Notes: generated by a model not told the origin, from the letters alone. A DNA stretch of 7,770 nt from an uncultured Candidatus Melainabacteria bacterium (GCA_934675695.1 CAKURN010000063.1:1-7770); one strand, 5' to 3'. Counted from the first letter of the stretch, positions 1-5,517 are shown. Numbers and translations: made by a program.

Positions 1-397
1 CAAGATTTTTAGCTTCTTTAGAAATAGTTCCTATAACATCGTCGCCTTCAAAACCTTTTTTTGTGTAAATCGGAATTTCAAAAGCTTCTAAACCTTCTTT
101 AATTAATTCCAACTGACTCCTTAGAGAATCAGGCATAGAGAGCCTGTTGGATTTGTATTCTTTGTATTTTTCTACTCTAAAAGTATCTTTTGAAACATCA
201 AACGCAACGCAGATAGCGTCTGGTTTTAGGTTCATTTTTTCATCAGATAACAAGTCAAAAATAGCCTTAAAAAACCCATAAACAGCCCAAGTAGGCTCGT
301 GAGAAGTCGTTTGCATATTTGTGCGTTCAAGTGCAAAAAACATTCTAAAAGCAAGGGCATGCCCATCTATCAAAAGAAGCGTTTTTTTATTTTCCAT
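1..397 (-). CDS. polA: DNA polymerase I, N-terminal 5'-nuclease domain (partial, cut by window edge)
   Basis: The first 132 residues are visible and the rest lies beyond base 1. They match the start of the 5'-3' exonuclease/flap-endonuclease domain of DNA polymerase I, which removes RNA primers and flaps during replication and repair. Visible metal-site residues are Asp11 in the opening LLLIDGHALAFR motif, Asp67 in VAFD, and Glu117, Asp119 and Asp120 in the GFEGDD motif; by my recollection these fall at the same numbers as in Taq polymerase. The VYGFF segment near residue 39 and the basic stretch around residues 74-85 (FRVEKYKEYKSNR) are also typical. The ATG at 397 is preceded by an AAGGAA ribosome site 9 nt upstream. 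It sits 36 bp after the bioY-like gene on the same strand. Whether the 3'-5' exonuclease and polymerase domains follow cannot be seen; a stand-alone 5' nuclease is possible but less likely. Confidence 0.9.
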   Translation of the reverse strand, partial: MENKKTLLLIDGHALAFRMFFALERTNMQTTSHEPTWAVYGFFKAIFDLLSDEKMNLKPDAICVAFDVSKDTFRVEKYKEYKSNRLSMPDSLRSQLELIKEGLEAFEIPIYTKKGFEGDDVIGTISKEAKNL

Positions 398-406
398 ACT
401 ATTAAA

Positions 407-412
407 TTCCTT
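407..412 (-). promoter_or_regulatory. Ribosome binding site of polA
   Basis: AAGGAA on the minus strand ends 9 nt before the ATG at 397. It supports that start and shows that this genome does use Shine-Dalgarno sites, unlike several neighbouring genes. Confidence 0.6.
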
Positions 413-433
413 AAAAGTTCTTATATTATTTTA

Positions 434-1138
434 CTATAAATTTCTTAAACTTTTAAGTTTTTTTCTGTCCATCTTAGGTTTCATACATATCCAAAAGAAA
501 TTTTTGATATAAGGTGCAACAAGCATTATTAATGAACTAAAAACTATATCATAGCCGAATTTGCTGCCGCTTACAACGTTTATGATTAATGGAATCATAG
601 AAAAATCTATTGCTTTAAATATTGCAAGAATTACGCAATAAATAAAAGCACAAGTATGAATTGCAAAAACTCCTAAAATTGCACACAAAATTCTGACTCT
701 TTTTGTGTGTTTAAATTTTAACAATGCACCGACTATAAAAATTGCAAAAATAAAACCCAAAAAATACCCAAAAGGATATGTTTTTATGTATTCGAGTCCG
801 CCTCCAAACAAAAATATAGGATATATGAAAAATCCCACAAGCAAATACAAAACAAAAGTAATAAGGCTATACATTCTGCCTATTAAATAAATTATAAATA
901 TCATAGCAGGAATTTGCGGACAATAGGTTACTTGTTTTGTTGCGATAGAAAAACTTCCGTTGACAAATTTTAAAACAGGCATTGAAAAATTCAATTGTGT
1001 AAATGTTGTAACCAAAATCAACAAGAAACACAACCCGCAAACAATCAAAGTTCCCAAAGTAAAAGGGGTTTTTTGACCTTTGTATATATATTGTTCAAAT
1101 ATATCTTTGTATCTTTTGTTGATTAGTTTTTTTAACAT
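434..1138 (-). CDS. bioY: BioY-family biotin transporter (ECF S-component), 234 aa
   Basis: This is a hydrophobic membrane protein with about six predicted membrane segments. The core (residues 75-140) matches the BioY family: QIPAM near 75-79, the LIGRMYSL loop, YLLVGFFIYPIF, then the FGGGLEYIKTYPFGYFLGF block (111-129) that in BioY forms the biotin-binding loop. BioY is the substrate-binding S-component of energy-coupling-factor transporters and imports biotin. No EcfA or EcfT gene lies in the window, so it would work alone or with shared energising subunits encoded elsewhere. At 234 aa it is longer than the usual BioY of about 190 aa. The extra length is an N-terminal arm of roughly 45-70 residues that includes an added hydrophobic segment, which I recall from cyanobacterial-type BioY proteins. 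The ATG overlaps the end of rimI by 7 bp, which implies translational coupling. No ribosome site is evident. Confidence 0.82.
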   Translation of the reverse strand: MLKKLINKRYKDIFEQYIYKGQKTPFTLGTLIVCGLCFLLILVTTFTQLNFSMPVLKFVNGSFSIATKQVTYCPQIPAMIFIIYLIGRMYSLITFVLYLLVGFFIYPIFLFGGGLEYIKTYPFGYFLGFIFAIFIVGALLKFKHTKRVRILCAILGVFAIHTCAFIYCVILAIFKAIDFSMIPLIINVVSGSKFGYDIVFSSLIMLVAPYIKNFFWICMKPKMDRKKLKSLRNL

Positions 1139-1644
1139 TTTGTTTTTATTTCGCTTTTAAGATTATTATATAGTTCTTTGTATTTTTTATCAAAAATATT
1201 TTCACTCCACATAATAAGAGCGTTTTCGTTGTTGTCTTGGTAATAATTTTTTCTTACGCCCAAAGACTTGAATCCAAATTTTTCATAAAGGTGTATTGCT
1301 TTTTCGTTAGAAACCCTTACTTCTAATGTTATGTATTTTATTTTTTCTTTATAACATTCGTCAATAGCACTCAAAAGCAATCTATGAGCAAGCTTTTTGT
1401 TTTGATAATCAGGATGAACAGACAAATTCGTAACGTGAGCTTCGTCTATTATTTTCCAAATACCAATATAGCCTATACATTTTCCTTCAGAATTTAAAAT
1501 ACAATAGTATGAAGAAATTTTGTTATTCAATTCAGTAACAAACGAATCTTTTGACCAATGATGTTTGCCGTAGCAAAGTTCTTCTATGGACAAAATATCG
1601 TCTATATTTTTATGTTCCATTTTTTGAATAGAAAATTCTTCCAT
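1132..1644 (-). CDS. rimI: RimI-type ribosomal protein S18 alanine N-acetyltransferase (GNAT), 170 aa
   Basis: This is a cytoplasmic GNAT-fold enzyme that transfers acetyl from acetyl-CoA to protein N-termini; RimI acts on ribosomal protein bS18. Residues 69-80 (EAHVTNLSVHPDY) form the beta-4 strand. Residues 107-114 (TLEVRVSN) and LYEKFGF (119-125) followed by GVRKNYY (129-135) are hallmark RimI motifs. Glu108 and Tyr120 keep the 12-residue spacing of the catalytic pair known in Salmonella RimI (Glu103, Tyr115). The acetyl-CoA loop is atypical: the usual R/Q-x-x-G-x-G/A reads QNKKLA (81-86), with Lys84 in place of the glycine. A lysine-rich C-terminal tail of about 20 residues extends past the core. 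The start at 1644 has no Shine-Dalgarno site but a -10-like TATTAT ends 6 nt before it. Met9 is an alternative start. The gene lies 30 bp after speD and overlaps bioY. Confidence 0.88.
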   Translation of the reverse strand: MEEFSIQKMEHKNIDDILSIEELCYGKHHWSKDSFVTELNNKISSYYCILNSEGKCIGYIGIWKIIDEAHVTNLSVHPDYQNKKLAHRLLLSAIDECYKEKIKYITLEVRVSNEKAIHLYEKFGFKSLGVRKNYYQDNNENALIMWSENIFDKKYKELYNNLKSEIKTKC

Positions 1645-1650
1645 AAAAAT

Positions 1651-1656
1651 ATAATA
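1651..1656 (-). promoter_or_regulatory. Candidate -10 box of a leaderless rimI promoter
   Basis: TATTAT reads 1656 to 1651 on the minus strand within TTGATATTATATTTTT directly before the ATG. The hexamer ends 6 nt before the start codon, so transcription would begin at or near the ATG. No good -35 is visible (TTTAAT at 1679-1674 is the best I see). The same spacing occurs before the genes at 2529 and 3519. Confidence 0.4.
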
Positions 1657-1674
1657 TCAAAAATTTGAAAAAAA

Positions 1675-2136
1675 TTAAAATGCTTCTGATACTTTAAATG
1701 ATTGATGTTCTATATTGTGTGCTTCAAAATCAATTAAACCACGATTTAGTTGCGAATATCTGGCATCTTTTGAATTGAATTTCTTTTTCAAAAATTCATA
1801 AGAAATTTTAGGGTCACATTGCTCGCCACAAGTAAATAAATCAACTGCAGCATAACCAAACTCAGGCCACGTATGAATTGCCAAGTGGCTCTCTGAAATA
1901 ATAACAACACCCGATACGCCATGCGGCATAAACAAATGAAAACATTTATTAACGATGGTTGCACCACATTCTAGTGCAGCTTCCAGCATATATTTTTCGA
2001 CTAATTCCGGATTGTTTAAAACGTTTGGATCACACTCAAAAAATTCTGCTAGTATGTGTCTTCCTAGGTACTGTGCGTTTCCGACCTTCATTTTGTTTTC
2101 ACAGTCTGTATTCATCATAGGTGTCATTATTGCCAA
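1675..2136 (-). CDS. speD: S-adenosylmethionine decarboxylase proenzyme, prokaryotic class 1B
   Basis: SpeD decarboxylates S-adenosylmethionine to supply the aminopropyl group for spermidine. It is a pyruvoyl enzyme that cleaves itself between Glu and Ser. The diagnostic block SESHLAIHTWPEFGYAAVD is present, with cleavage expected in its ESH; the processing His (in AIHTW) and the catalytic Cys (in LFTCGE) are also in place. The N-terminal GRHILAEFFECDP and the GVSGVVIISE strand are typical. The frame is open up to a TTG at 2175, but that codon lies inside the apparent -10 box, so it cannot be the start. I chose TTG at 2136, which is 7 nt after AAGGGGGA; this gives 153 aa. The ATG at 2127 is a close alternative and overlaps a four-codon upstream ORF. 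No spermidine synthase gene is adjacent. It is the first gene of the minus-strand cluster speD-rimI-bioY-polA. Confidence 0.93.
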   Translation of the reverse strand: MAIMTPMMNTDCENKMKVGNAQYLGRHILAEFFECDPNVLNNPELVEKYMLEAALECGATIVNKCFHLFMPHGVSGVVIISESHLAIHTWPEFGYAAVDLFTCGEQCDPKISYEFLKKKFNSKDARYSQLNRGLIDFEAHNIEHQSFKVSEAF

Positions 2137-2141
2137 TTCAT
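2127..2141 (-). other. Four-codon upstream ORF overlapping an in-frame speD ATG
   Basis: On the minus strand ATG AAT TGG CAA TAA (peptide MNWQ) starts at 2141, just behind the AAGGGGGA ribosome site. Its stop overlaps the speD-frame ATG at 2127 by one base (TAATG). It is one frame off speD. It could be a translated leader coupled to speD or a chance reading. The sequence alone does not decide. Confidence 0.25.
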
Positions 2142-2143
2142 AT

Positions 2144-2151
2144 TCCCCCTT
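2144..2151 (-). promoter_or_regulatory. Shine-Dalgarno site upstream of speD
   Basis: AAGGGGGA on the minus strand can pair with the anti-Shine-Dalgarno with one G:U wobble. It stands 7 nt before the TTG at 2136, 2 nt before the out-of-frame ATG at 2141, and 16 nt before the ATG at 2127. It therefore decides the speD start between these options. Confidence 0.55.
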
Positions 2152-2174
2152 ATTTTTTCTTTGTTGCAAGAACA

Positions 2175-2202
2175 ATTATACACTATATCTAAAAACATAC
2201 AA
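2175..2202 (-). promoter_or_regulatory. speD: speD promoter (-35 TTGTAT, 16 bp, -10 TATAAT)
   Basis: Minus strand TATAAT lies at 2180-2175 and TTGTAT at 2202-2197, separated by 16 bp. Transcription would start near 2168. This gives a leader of about 30 nt before the TTG at 2136 and rules out the upstream TTG at 2175 as a start codon. Confidence 0.6.
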
Positions 2203-2246
2203 GAAATTTTTTTTACCATGTATATAAAAAAATTAACATTTTTTAA

Positions 2247-2262
2247 CCTTTTTTAAAAAAGG
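2247..2262. repeat. Perfect 16-bp palindrome in the speD/rubredoxin intergenic region
   Basis: CCTTTTTTAAAAAAGG is fully self-complementary. It lies about 45 bp upstream of the speD -35 and about 58 bp upstream of the rubredoxin -10, in the only divergent intergenic region of the window. It could be an operator for either promoter, or a chance product of A/T runs. It is not placed where a terminator would be expected, since both flanking genes point away from it. Confidence 0.4.
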
Positions 2263-2316
2263 GCAACATTACACTTTTTTACTAGCCCTGATATTTACAA
2301 AAAAATTCAAATTCCA

Positions 2317-2325
2317 TGGTATAAT
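2317..2325 (+). promoter_or_regulatory. Extended -10 promoter of the rubredoxin gene
   Basis: TGGTATAAT fits the extended -10 pattern TGnTATAAT with a consensus hexamer at 2320-2325. The best -35-like element, TTTACA at 2294-2299, is 20 bp upstream, which is too far to be convincing. Transcription would start near 2332 with a leader of about 18 nt. Confidence 0.6.
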
Positions 2326-2337
2326 CAAAAAATAAAA

Positions 2338-2343
2338 AAGGAG
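2338..2343 (+). promoter_or_regulatory. Ribosome binding site of rubredoxin
   Basis: AAGGAG ends 6 nt before the ATG at 2350, a near-ideal site that fixes the start of this short gene. Confidence 0.75.
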
Positions 2344-2349
2344 AAAAAA

Positions 2350-2508
2350 ATGGAAAAATACATTTGCGATTTGTGTGGTTATATCTACGACGAAGAACTA
2401 GGAGACCCTGATAACGGTGTAGCAGCCGGAACAAAATTTGAAGACGTTCCTGAATCTTGGGTTTGTCCTTTATGTCAAGCAGACAAGAGTCAATTTTCTA
2501 AACAATAA
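2350..2508 (+). CDS. Rubredoxin, 52 aa
   Basis: This is a complete small iron protein of typical rubredoxin length. One Fe is held by four cysteines in two knuckles: Cys6 and Cys9 in the opening CDLCGYIYD motif, and Cys39 and Cys42 in CPLC. Between them are the expected features: DPDNGVAAGTKFEDVPESWVCP, where GDPDNG, GT-F and the DVPESWVCP segment all match the family. It is a cytoplasmic one-electron carrier that in anaerobes commonly feeds superoxide reductase, rubrerythrin or flavodiiron proteins; none of these partners is in the window. It has its own extended -10 promoter and strong ribosome site, which suggests good expression. The next gene starts 20 bp later with its own apparent promoter, so the two need not work together. 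The call is clear despite the short length. Confidence 0.95.
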   Translation: MEKYICDLCGYIYDEELGDPDNGVAAGTKFEDVPESWVCPLCQADKSQFSKQ

Positions 2509-2516
2509 TTTTTTGA

Positions 2517-2522
2517 TATAAT
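2517..2522 (+). promoter_or_regulatory. Consensus -10 box of a likely leaderless promoter for the radical SAM gene
   Basis: TATAAT ends 6 nt before the GTG at 2529, so the transcript would begin at about the first base of the start codon. No Shine-Dalgarno sequence precedes the GTG and no clear -35 is visible. The gene may also be read through from the rubredoxin promoter. Confidence 0.45.
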
Positions 2523-2528
2523 TTTTGT

Positions 2529-3449
2529 GTGGAAAAAAGATACTATCCTTACAGTCAATATTTAAGAAAAACTTTTAACAAAAAAGTCTACAAAATCACT
2601 CTCGATGCTGGTTTTTATTGTCCAAACAGAGATGGTACGATATCAACGGGCGGGTGTTTGTTTTGTGACGAAGTTGGAAGTTTTTCACGTTGTAATGAAC
2701 AAAAATTGTCCATTAAAGAACAAATAACTAAAAGTATCGAAAAACTATCTTCTCAATTTAAAGCAGAAGCGTTTATTGCTTATTTTCAATCGTATTCAAA
2801 TACTTATGCACCAACTGAAAAATTAAAAAAGATTTATGATAGCGTGTTTGAAAATGAAAAAATCGTTTCTATTTCGATAGGTACACGTCCGGATTGTGTT
2901 GATAATGAAAAGCTTGATTTGATTTCAAAATATCCTGAACCTTGGATAGAATATGGGCTTCAAAGTGCAAAAGATGAGACATTAAAATTTATCAACAGGG
3001 GACACGATTTTGAATGTTTTAAAAAAGCAGTTATTGAAACAAAAAAAAGAAACATAAAAGTTTGTGCTCATATAATATTGGGTTTTCCAAATGAAAGCAA
3101 AGAAGATATGTTAAACACTGCTTATGAGCTTTCAAAACTTAATATCGACGGTATAAAAATCCACATGTTGACTATATTAAAAGATTCTCCATTAAACAAA
3201 TACTACAATGAAAACCCGTTTTATTTGATGAATATGGAACAATACTGTTCGATTGTTTGCGATATATTAGAAATTCTTCCTAAAACTTGCAATATACAAA
3301 GAATTGCAGGAACAGGGTACTCTGAAACTACAATCGAACCAAAATGGGTAAATCGAAGATTTGAAATATTAAATTTAATAGACAAAATGATGCTTCAAAG
3401 AAACTCTTTTCAAGGCGATAAAACAAGGGTTTTTGAGGGTTTAAAATAA
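2529..3449 (+). CDS. TIGR01212-family radical SAM protein (YhcC/YtqA type), 306 aa
   Basis: The protein belongs to the radical SAM superfamily. A 4Fe-4S cluster would be bound by Cys31, Cys43 and Cys46 (C-x11-C-x2-C, in YCPNRDGT...GGCLFC), the expanded spacing characteristic of the YhcC/YtqA group. Further support comes from AYFQSYSNTYAP (residues 84-95), ISIGTRPDCV, EYGLQSA, the NRGHDF segment, and GFPNE followed by GIKIHML. Length agrees with the family (about 300-320 aa). The N-terminal YYPYSQYLRKTF is also a family trait. The reaction is not firmly known to me; a role in tRNA or other RNA modification has been suggested for relatives. The GTG start at 2529 is the first codon before the conserved N-terminus. 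It lacks a ribosome site and follows a TATAAT by 6 nt, which points to a leaderless message. It lies 20 bp after rubredoxin and 69 bp before the response regulator. Confidence 0.88.
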   Translation: MEKRYYPYSQYLRKTFNKKVYKITLDAGFYCPNRDGTISTGGCLFCDEVGSFSRCNEQKLSIKEQITKSIEKLSSQFKAEAFIAYFQSYSNTYAPTEKLKKIYDSVFENEKIVSISIGTRPDCVDNEKLDLISKYPEPWIEYGLQSAKDETLKFINRGHDFECFKKAVIETKKRNIKVCAHIILGFPNESKEDMLNTAYELSKLNIDGIKIHMLTILKDSPLNKYYNENPFYLMNMEQYCSIVCDILEILPKTCNIQRIAGTGYSETTIEPKWVNRRFEILNLIDKMMLQRNSFQGDKTRVFEGLK

Positions 3450-3480
3450 TATATTTATTTTTGTAAAACTATTAAAAAAT

Positions 3481-3512
3481 TTGTATCTTAAAAACAAATT
3501 AAGATATAGAAT
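3481..3512 (+). promoter_or_regulatory. Promoter region of the response regulator gene
   Basis: A TTGTAT at 3481-3486 and a -10-like element (TATAGA at 3505-3510, 18-bp spacer, or TAGAAT at 3507-3512) precede the ATG at 3519. With TAGAAT as the -10, 6 nt separate it from the start codon, again compatible with a leaderless transcript. No Shine-Dalgarno sequence is present. Confidence 0.4.
3484..3506. repeat. Inverted repeat TATCTTA-N9-TAAGATA, possible operator
   Basis: Two perfect 7-bp arms (3484-3490 and 3500-3506) flank a 9-nt spacer. A second dyad, AATTTGT/ACAAATT (3478-3484 and 3494-3500), overlaps it. The arms lie between the putative -35 and -10 of the response-regulator gene, so a bound protein could block or modulate transcription. 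Autoregulation by the regulator is an inference. OmpR-family proteins usually prefer direct repeats, which counts against it. Confidence 0.3.
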
Positions 3513-3518
3513 TTTGTT

Positions 3519-4238
3519 ATGAATAAGATATTAATTATTGATGATGATGTCGCAATTTGCGAACTTATAAAAGTAAATTTGGAGTTGTGCGGATACAATG
3601 CATTTTACGCTACTGACCCTATAAAAGGTTTTGCTTTGATTTTGCAAGAAAACCCGAATTTGGTTATTTTAGATGTTATGATGGGTAAAGTAAACGGTTA
3701 CGATGTAGCAAAAAAAATTCGTCAAACTCAAGGTATAGAAAAAACGCCTATCATTATGCTTACGGCACTTTCTGAATTGAACAATAAATTGGAAGGTTTT
3801 AATTCCGGAGTTGACGATTATTTAACAAAACCTTTTGAGATAGAAGAACTAAAAGCAAGAGTTTTAGCTCTTTTAAATCGTTCAGGACAAGAACTTCCTT
3901 CTCTTAGGGTAAAAGAAGTCCTACAAAAAGGCGACATAACGCTTATTCCTGAAAGTTATTCAGTTCAAATAATAGACAAAATAACACAACTAACTCCGAT
4001 AGAGTTTGAGATTTTGAGTGTTTTAATGCAAAAAGAAGGCTCAATGGTTTCGTCTTCAGAATTGTTAAAAGAAGTTTGGGGCTACAATACTGATGGAGCT
4101 GATACTGTAGATACAATAAGAGTGCATATTACGCATTTGAGAGCAAAAATAAACAAAATTTCAACAGAAAAAAATAAATACATAAAAACAATCTATGGCG
4201 GTGGATACAGACTTTTGGCTAATGGTACAGAAGAATAA
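3519..4238 (+). CDS. OmpR/PhoB-family two-component response regulator, 239 aa
   Basis: The protein has two domains. Residues 2-120 form a receiver with the acidic pocket Asp8-Asp9-Asp10, phospho-acceptor Asp52 (VILDVMM), Thr82 (MLTAL) and Lys104 (YLTKPF), all the residues needed for phosphorylation. Residues 135-236 form an OmpR-type winged helix: LTPIEFEILSVLM, LLKEVWGY, VDTIRVHITHLRAKI and the wing YIKTIYGGGYRLL. It should bind DNA as a dimer when phosphorylated. The layout and the long VDTIRVHI helix resemble PhoB and cyanobacterial RpaA/RpaB regulators; I cannot assign it to one of these. No histidine kinase is adjacent. The ATG at 3519 is the only start that keeps the first beta strand. 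The stop overlaps the next gene's ATG (TAATG), coupling it to the S41 protease. Confidence 0.93.
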   Translation: MNKILIIDDDVAICELIKVNLELCGYNAFYATDPIKGFALILQENPNLVILDVMMGKVNGYDVAKKIRQTQGIEKTPIIMLTALSELNNKLEGFNSGVDDYLTKPFEIEELKARVLALLNRSGQELPSLRVKEVLQKGDITLIPESYSVQIIDKITQLTPIEFEILSVLMQKEGSMVSSSELLKEVWGYNTDGADTVDTIRVHITHLRAKINKISTEKNKYIKTIYGGGYRLLANGTEE

Positions 4239-5497
4239 TGAAAATTGATTTAAACAAAAAAAGATTTGTGCAAATTTTGGTTGTTGGACTGATTTCTGTT
4301 CTGTTTTTTTTGTCACAAAGAAGAATTGAAACAAAAAACATAAACAGGGTAAACAACCTATCAGAAACCAACATAATAAACGATAGAGAAGTGTCATCCA
4401 GACAACTGTTTTTTGAATCGTGGAACGAAATCAAAAACAACTACTACATTTCTGATTTGAACAAGCAAAACTGGGCAAAATGGAAAAAAAGATATTTAAA
4501 CAAAATAAAAACCACCGAAGACGCTTATGTTGCAATAAATTCCATGCTTGCATCACTAGATGATTCGTATTCAAAATTTTTGTCAAAAGAAGAATTTCAA
4601 GAACAAAACAGCGCCATAAATTCAAAATTATACGGAATTGGAATAAATATAGCTTCTATTTCAGGAAAAATATTTGTTGCAAATGTAATAGAAAACACAC
4701 CTGCTCAAAATGCAGACATTAGATCAGGCGATATAATCCTAAAAGTAAATAATACTGATATAAACGGAAATTCAATCTATGAAGCAGCAAAATTAATCAG
4801 AGGAAATTTGAATCAACCTTTGACTTTAGAATTGCTAAGAGGTAATGAAAAATTTTTGAAAGTTTTAAAAAGACAAGAAATAAAAATAAAAACAATAGAA
4901 GCAAAAAAAATATCAGATAACATCGGCTATATTAGAATATCCAGTTTTATAGGACAAGACACCCCTAGAGATTTCATTATAGCTCTAAATAGATTGTTAG
5001 ATACAAAAGGGCTTATTATTGATGTTAGAGGAAATTCAGGCGGGTTGTTTCAAAATGCTATTGTTATATCTAATTTGTTTATGAAAAGTGGAACAATCGT
5101 AAATGTTGTTGCAAGAAAAGGCAAAAAGAATATCTACAATGCAAAAGATGAAGGCTGTATCTATGAAAATCCGGTTGTCGTTTTGATTGATTCTTCTTCA
5201 GCTTCCAGTTCTGAGATTTTGGCTTCTGCTCTACATGACAATAAAAGAGCTACATTAATAGGTACAAAAACCTATGGAAAGGGTCTTGTGCAGAAGGTAT
5301 TTTCTATGCCGAATAAAACAGGCATGAATCTTACGATTGCAAAATATTTAACGCCAAACGGTACAGATATAAACAAAAGTGGCATAAAACCTGATTATAT
5401 TGTGACATTAAGCCACGATGATTTTATCAACAACAACGATTCTCAATTAAATTATGCAAAAAACTTTTTGGAGAAAAAAATTTCTACTAATCTGTGA
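4238..5497 (+). CDS. C-terminal processing peptidase, S41 family (CtpA-like), 419 aa
   Basis: The protein is a membrane-anchored extracytoplasmic protease. Residues 1-9 are basic, about 10-26 form one hydrophobic anchor, then come an N-terminal helical region (55-125, with SLDDSYSKFLSKEEF), a PDZ domain (about 130-212, with LYGIGINI, ENTPAQNADIRSGDIIL) and the S41 core (220-390). The catalytic dyad is Ser323 in SSSASSSEILASAL and Lys348 in TYGKGLVQ, spaced 25 residues as in E. coli Prc and B. subtilis CtpB; Gln352 follows four residues later as in CtpB. GLIIDVRGNSGG (258-269) and the YLTPNGTDINKSGIKPD segment are family hallmarks. Such enzymes trim or degrade periplasmic proteins from the C-terminus. 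The cyanobacterial homologue processes photosystem D1, which is not expected here. The start overlaps the regulator's stop by one base and no ribosome site is evident, so translation is probably coupled. Confidence 0.92.
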   Translation: MKIDLNKKRFVQILVVGLISVLFFLSQRRIETKNINRVNNLSETNIINDREVSSRQLFFESWNEIKNNYYISDLNKQNWAKWKKRYLNKIKTTEDAYVAINSMLASLDDSYSKFLSKEEFQEQNSAINSKLYGIGINIASISGKIFVANVIENTPAQNADIRSGDIILKVNNTDINGNSIYEAAKLIRGNLNQPLTLELLRGNEKFLKVLKRQEIKIKTIEAKKISDNIGYIRISSFIGQDTPRDFIIALNRLLDTKGLIIDVRGNSGGLFQNAIVISNLFMKSGTIVNVVARKGKKNIYNAKDEGCIYENPVVVLIDSSSASSSEILASALHDNKRATLIGTKTYGKGLVQKVFSMPNKTGMNLTIAKYLTPNGTDINKSGIKPDYIVTLSHDDFINNNDSQLNYAKNFLEKKISTNL

Positions 5498-5502
5498 TAA
5501 AA

Positions 5503-5508
5503 TATACT
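5503..5508 (+). promoter_or_regulatory. Possible -10 box before the antiporter gene
   Basis: TATACT lies 20 nt before the ATG at 5529, directly after the protease stop. A weak TTTCTA at 5481-5486 is 16 bp upstream. A nearby GATAAAAT is an alternative. The antiporter could equally be read from the upstream operon. Confidence 0.25.
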
Positions 5509-5517
5509 TGTATTTTT

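Noticed and set aside
321..512. Short plus-strand frame spanning the polA start and bioY end
   Set aside because: It crosses two well-supported minus-strand genes and has no family resemblance. The same reasoning applies to the plus-strand frame at 705-890 and the minus-strand frame at 6743-6931.
1955..2227. 90-codon plus-strand open frame opposite speD
   Set aside because: It is fully explained by the strongly supported speD on the other strand; its composition is typical of an antisense shadow.
2261..2288. GGGC...GCCC hairpin in the speD/rubredoxin intergenic region
   Set aside because: The stem is only 4 bp with a 20-nt loop and no following U run; it is too weak for a terminator or riboswitch call.
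3450..3518. Terminator after the radical SAM gene
   Set aside because: The inverted repeats there are all A/T with no GC stem and no U run after the hairpin; they fit promoter or operator elements better.
4304..4311. T8 run in the membrane-anchor codons of the protease as a phase-variation tract
   Set aside because: Runs of eight A or T are common throughout this AT-rich window (for example near 2207-2214), and the gene is intact, so slippage control is not supported.
4161..4625. Open frames on the minus strand at 4161-4397, 4219-4440 and 4431-4625
   Set aside because: They lie antisense to the regulator and protease genes, are cysteine- and phenylalanine-rich as expected from reverse reading of AT-rich codons, lack ribosome sites and resemble no family.
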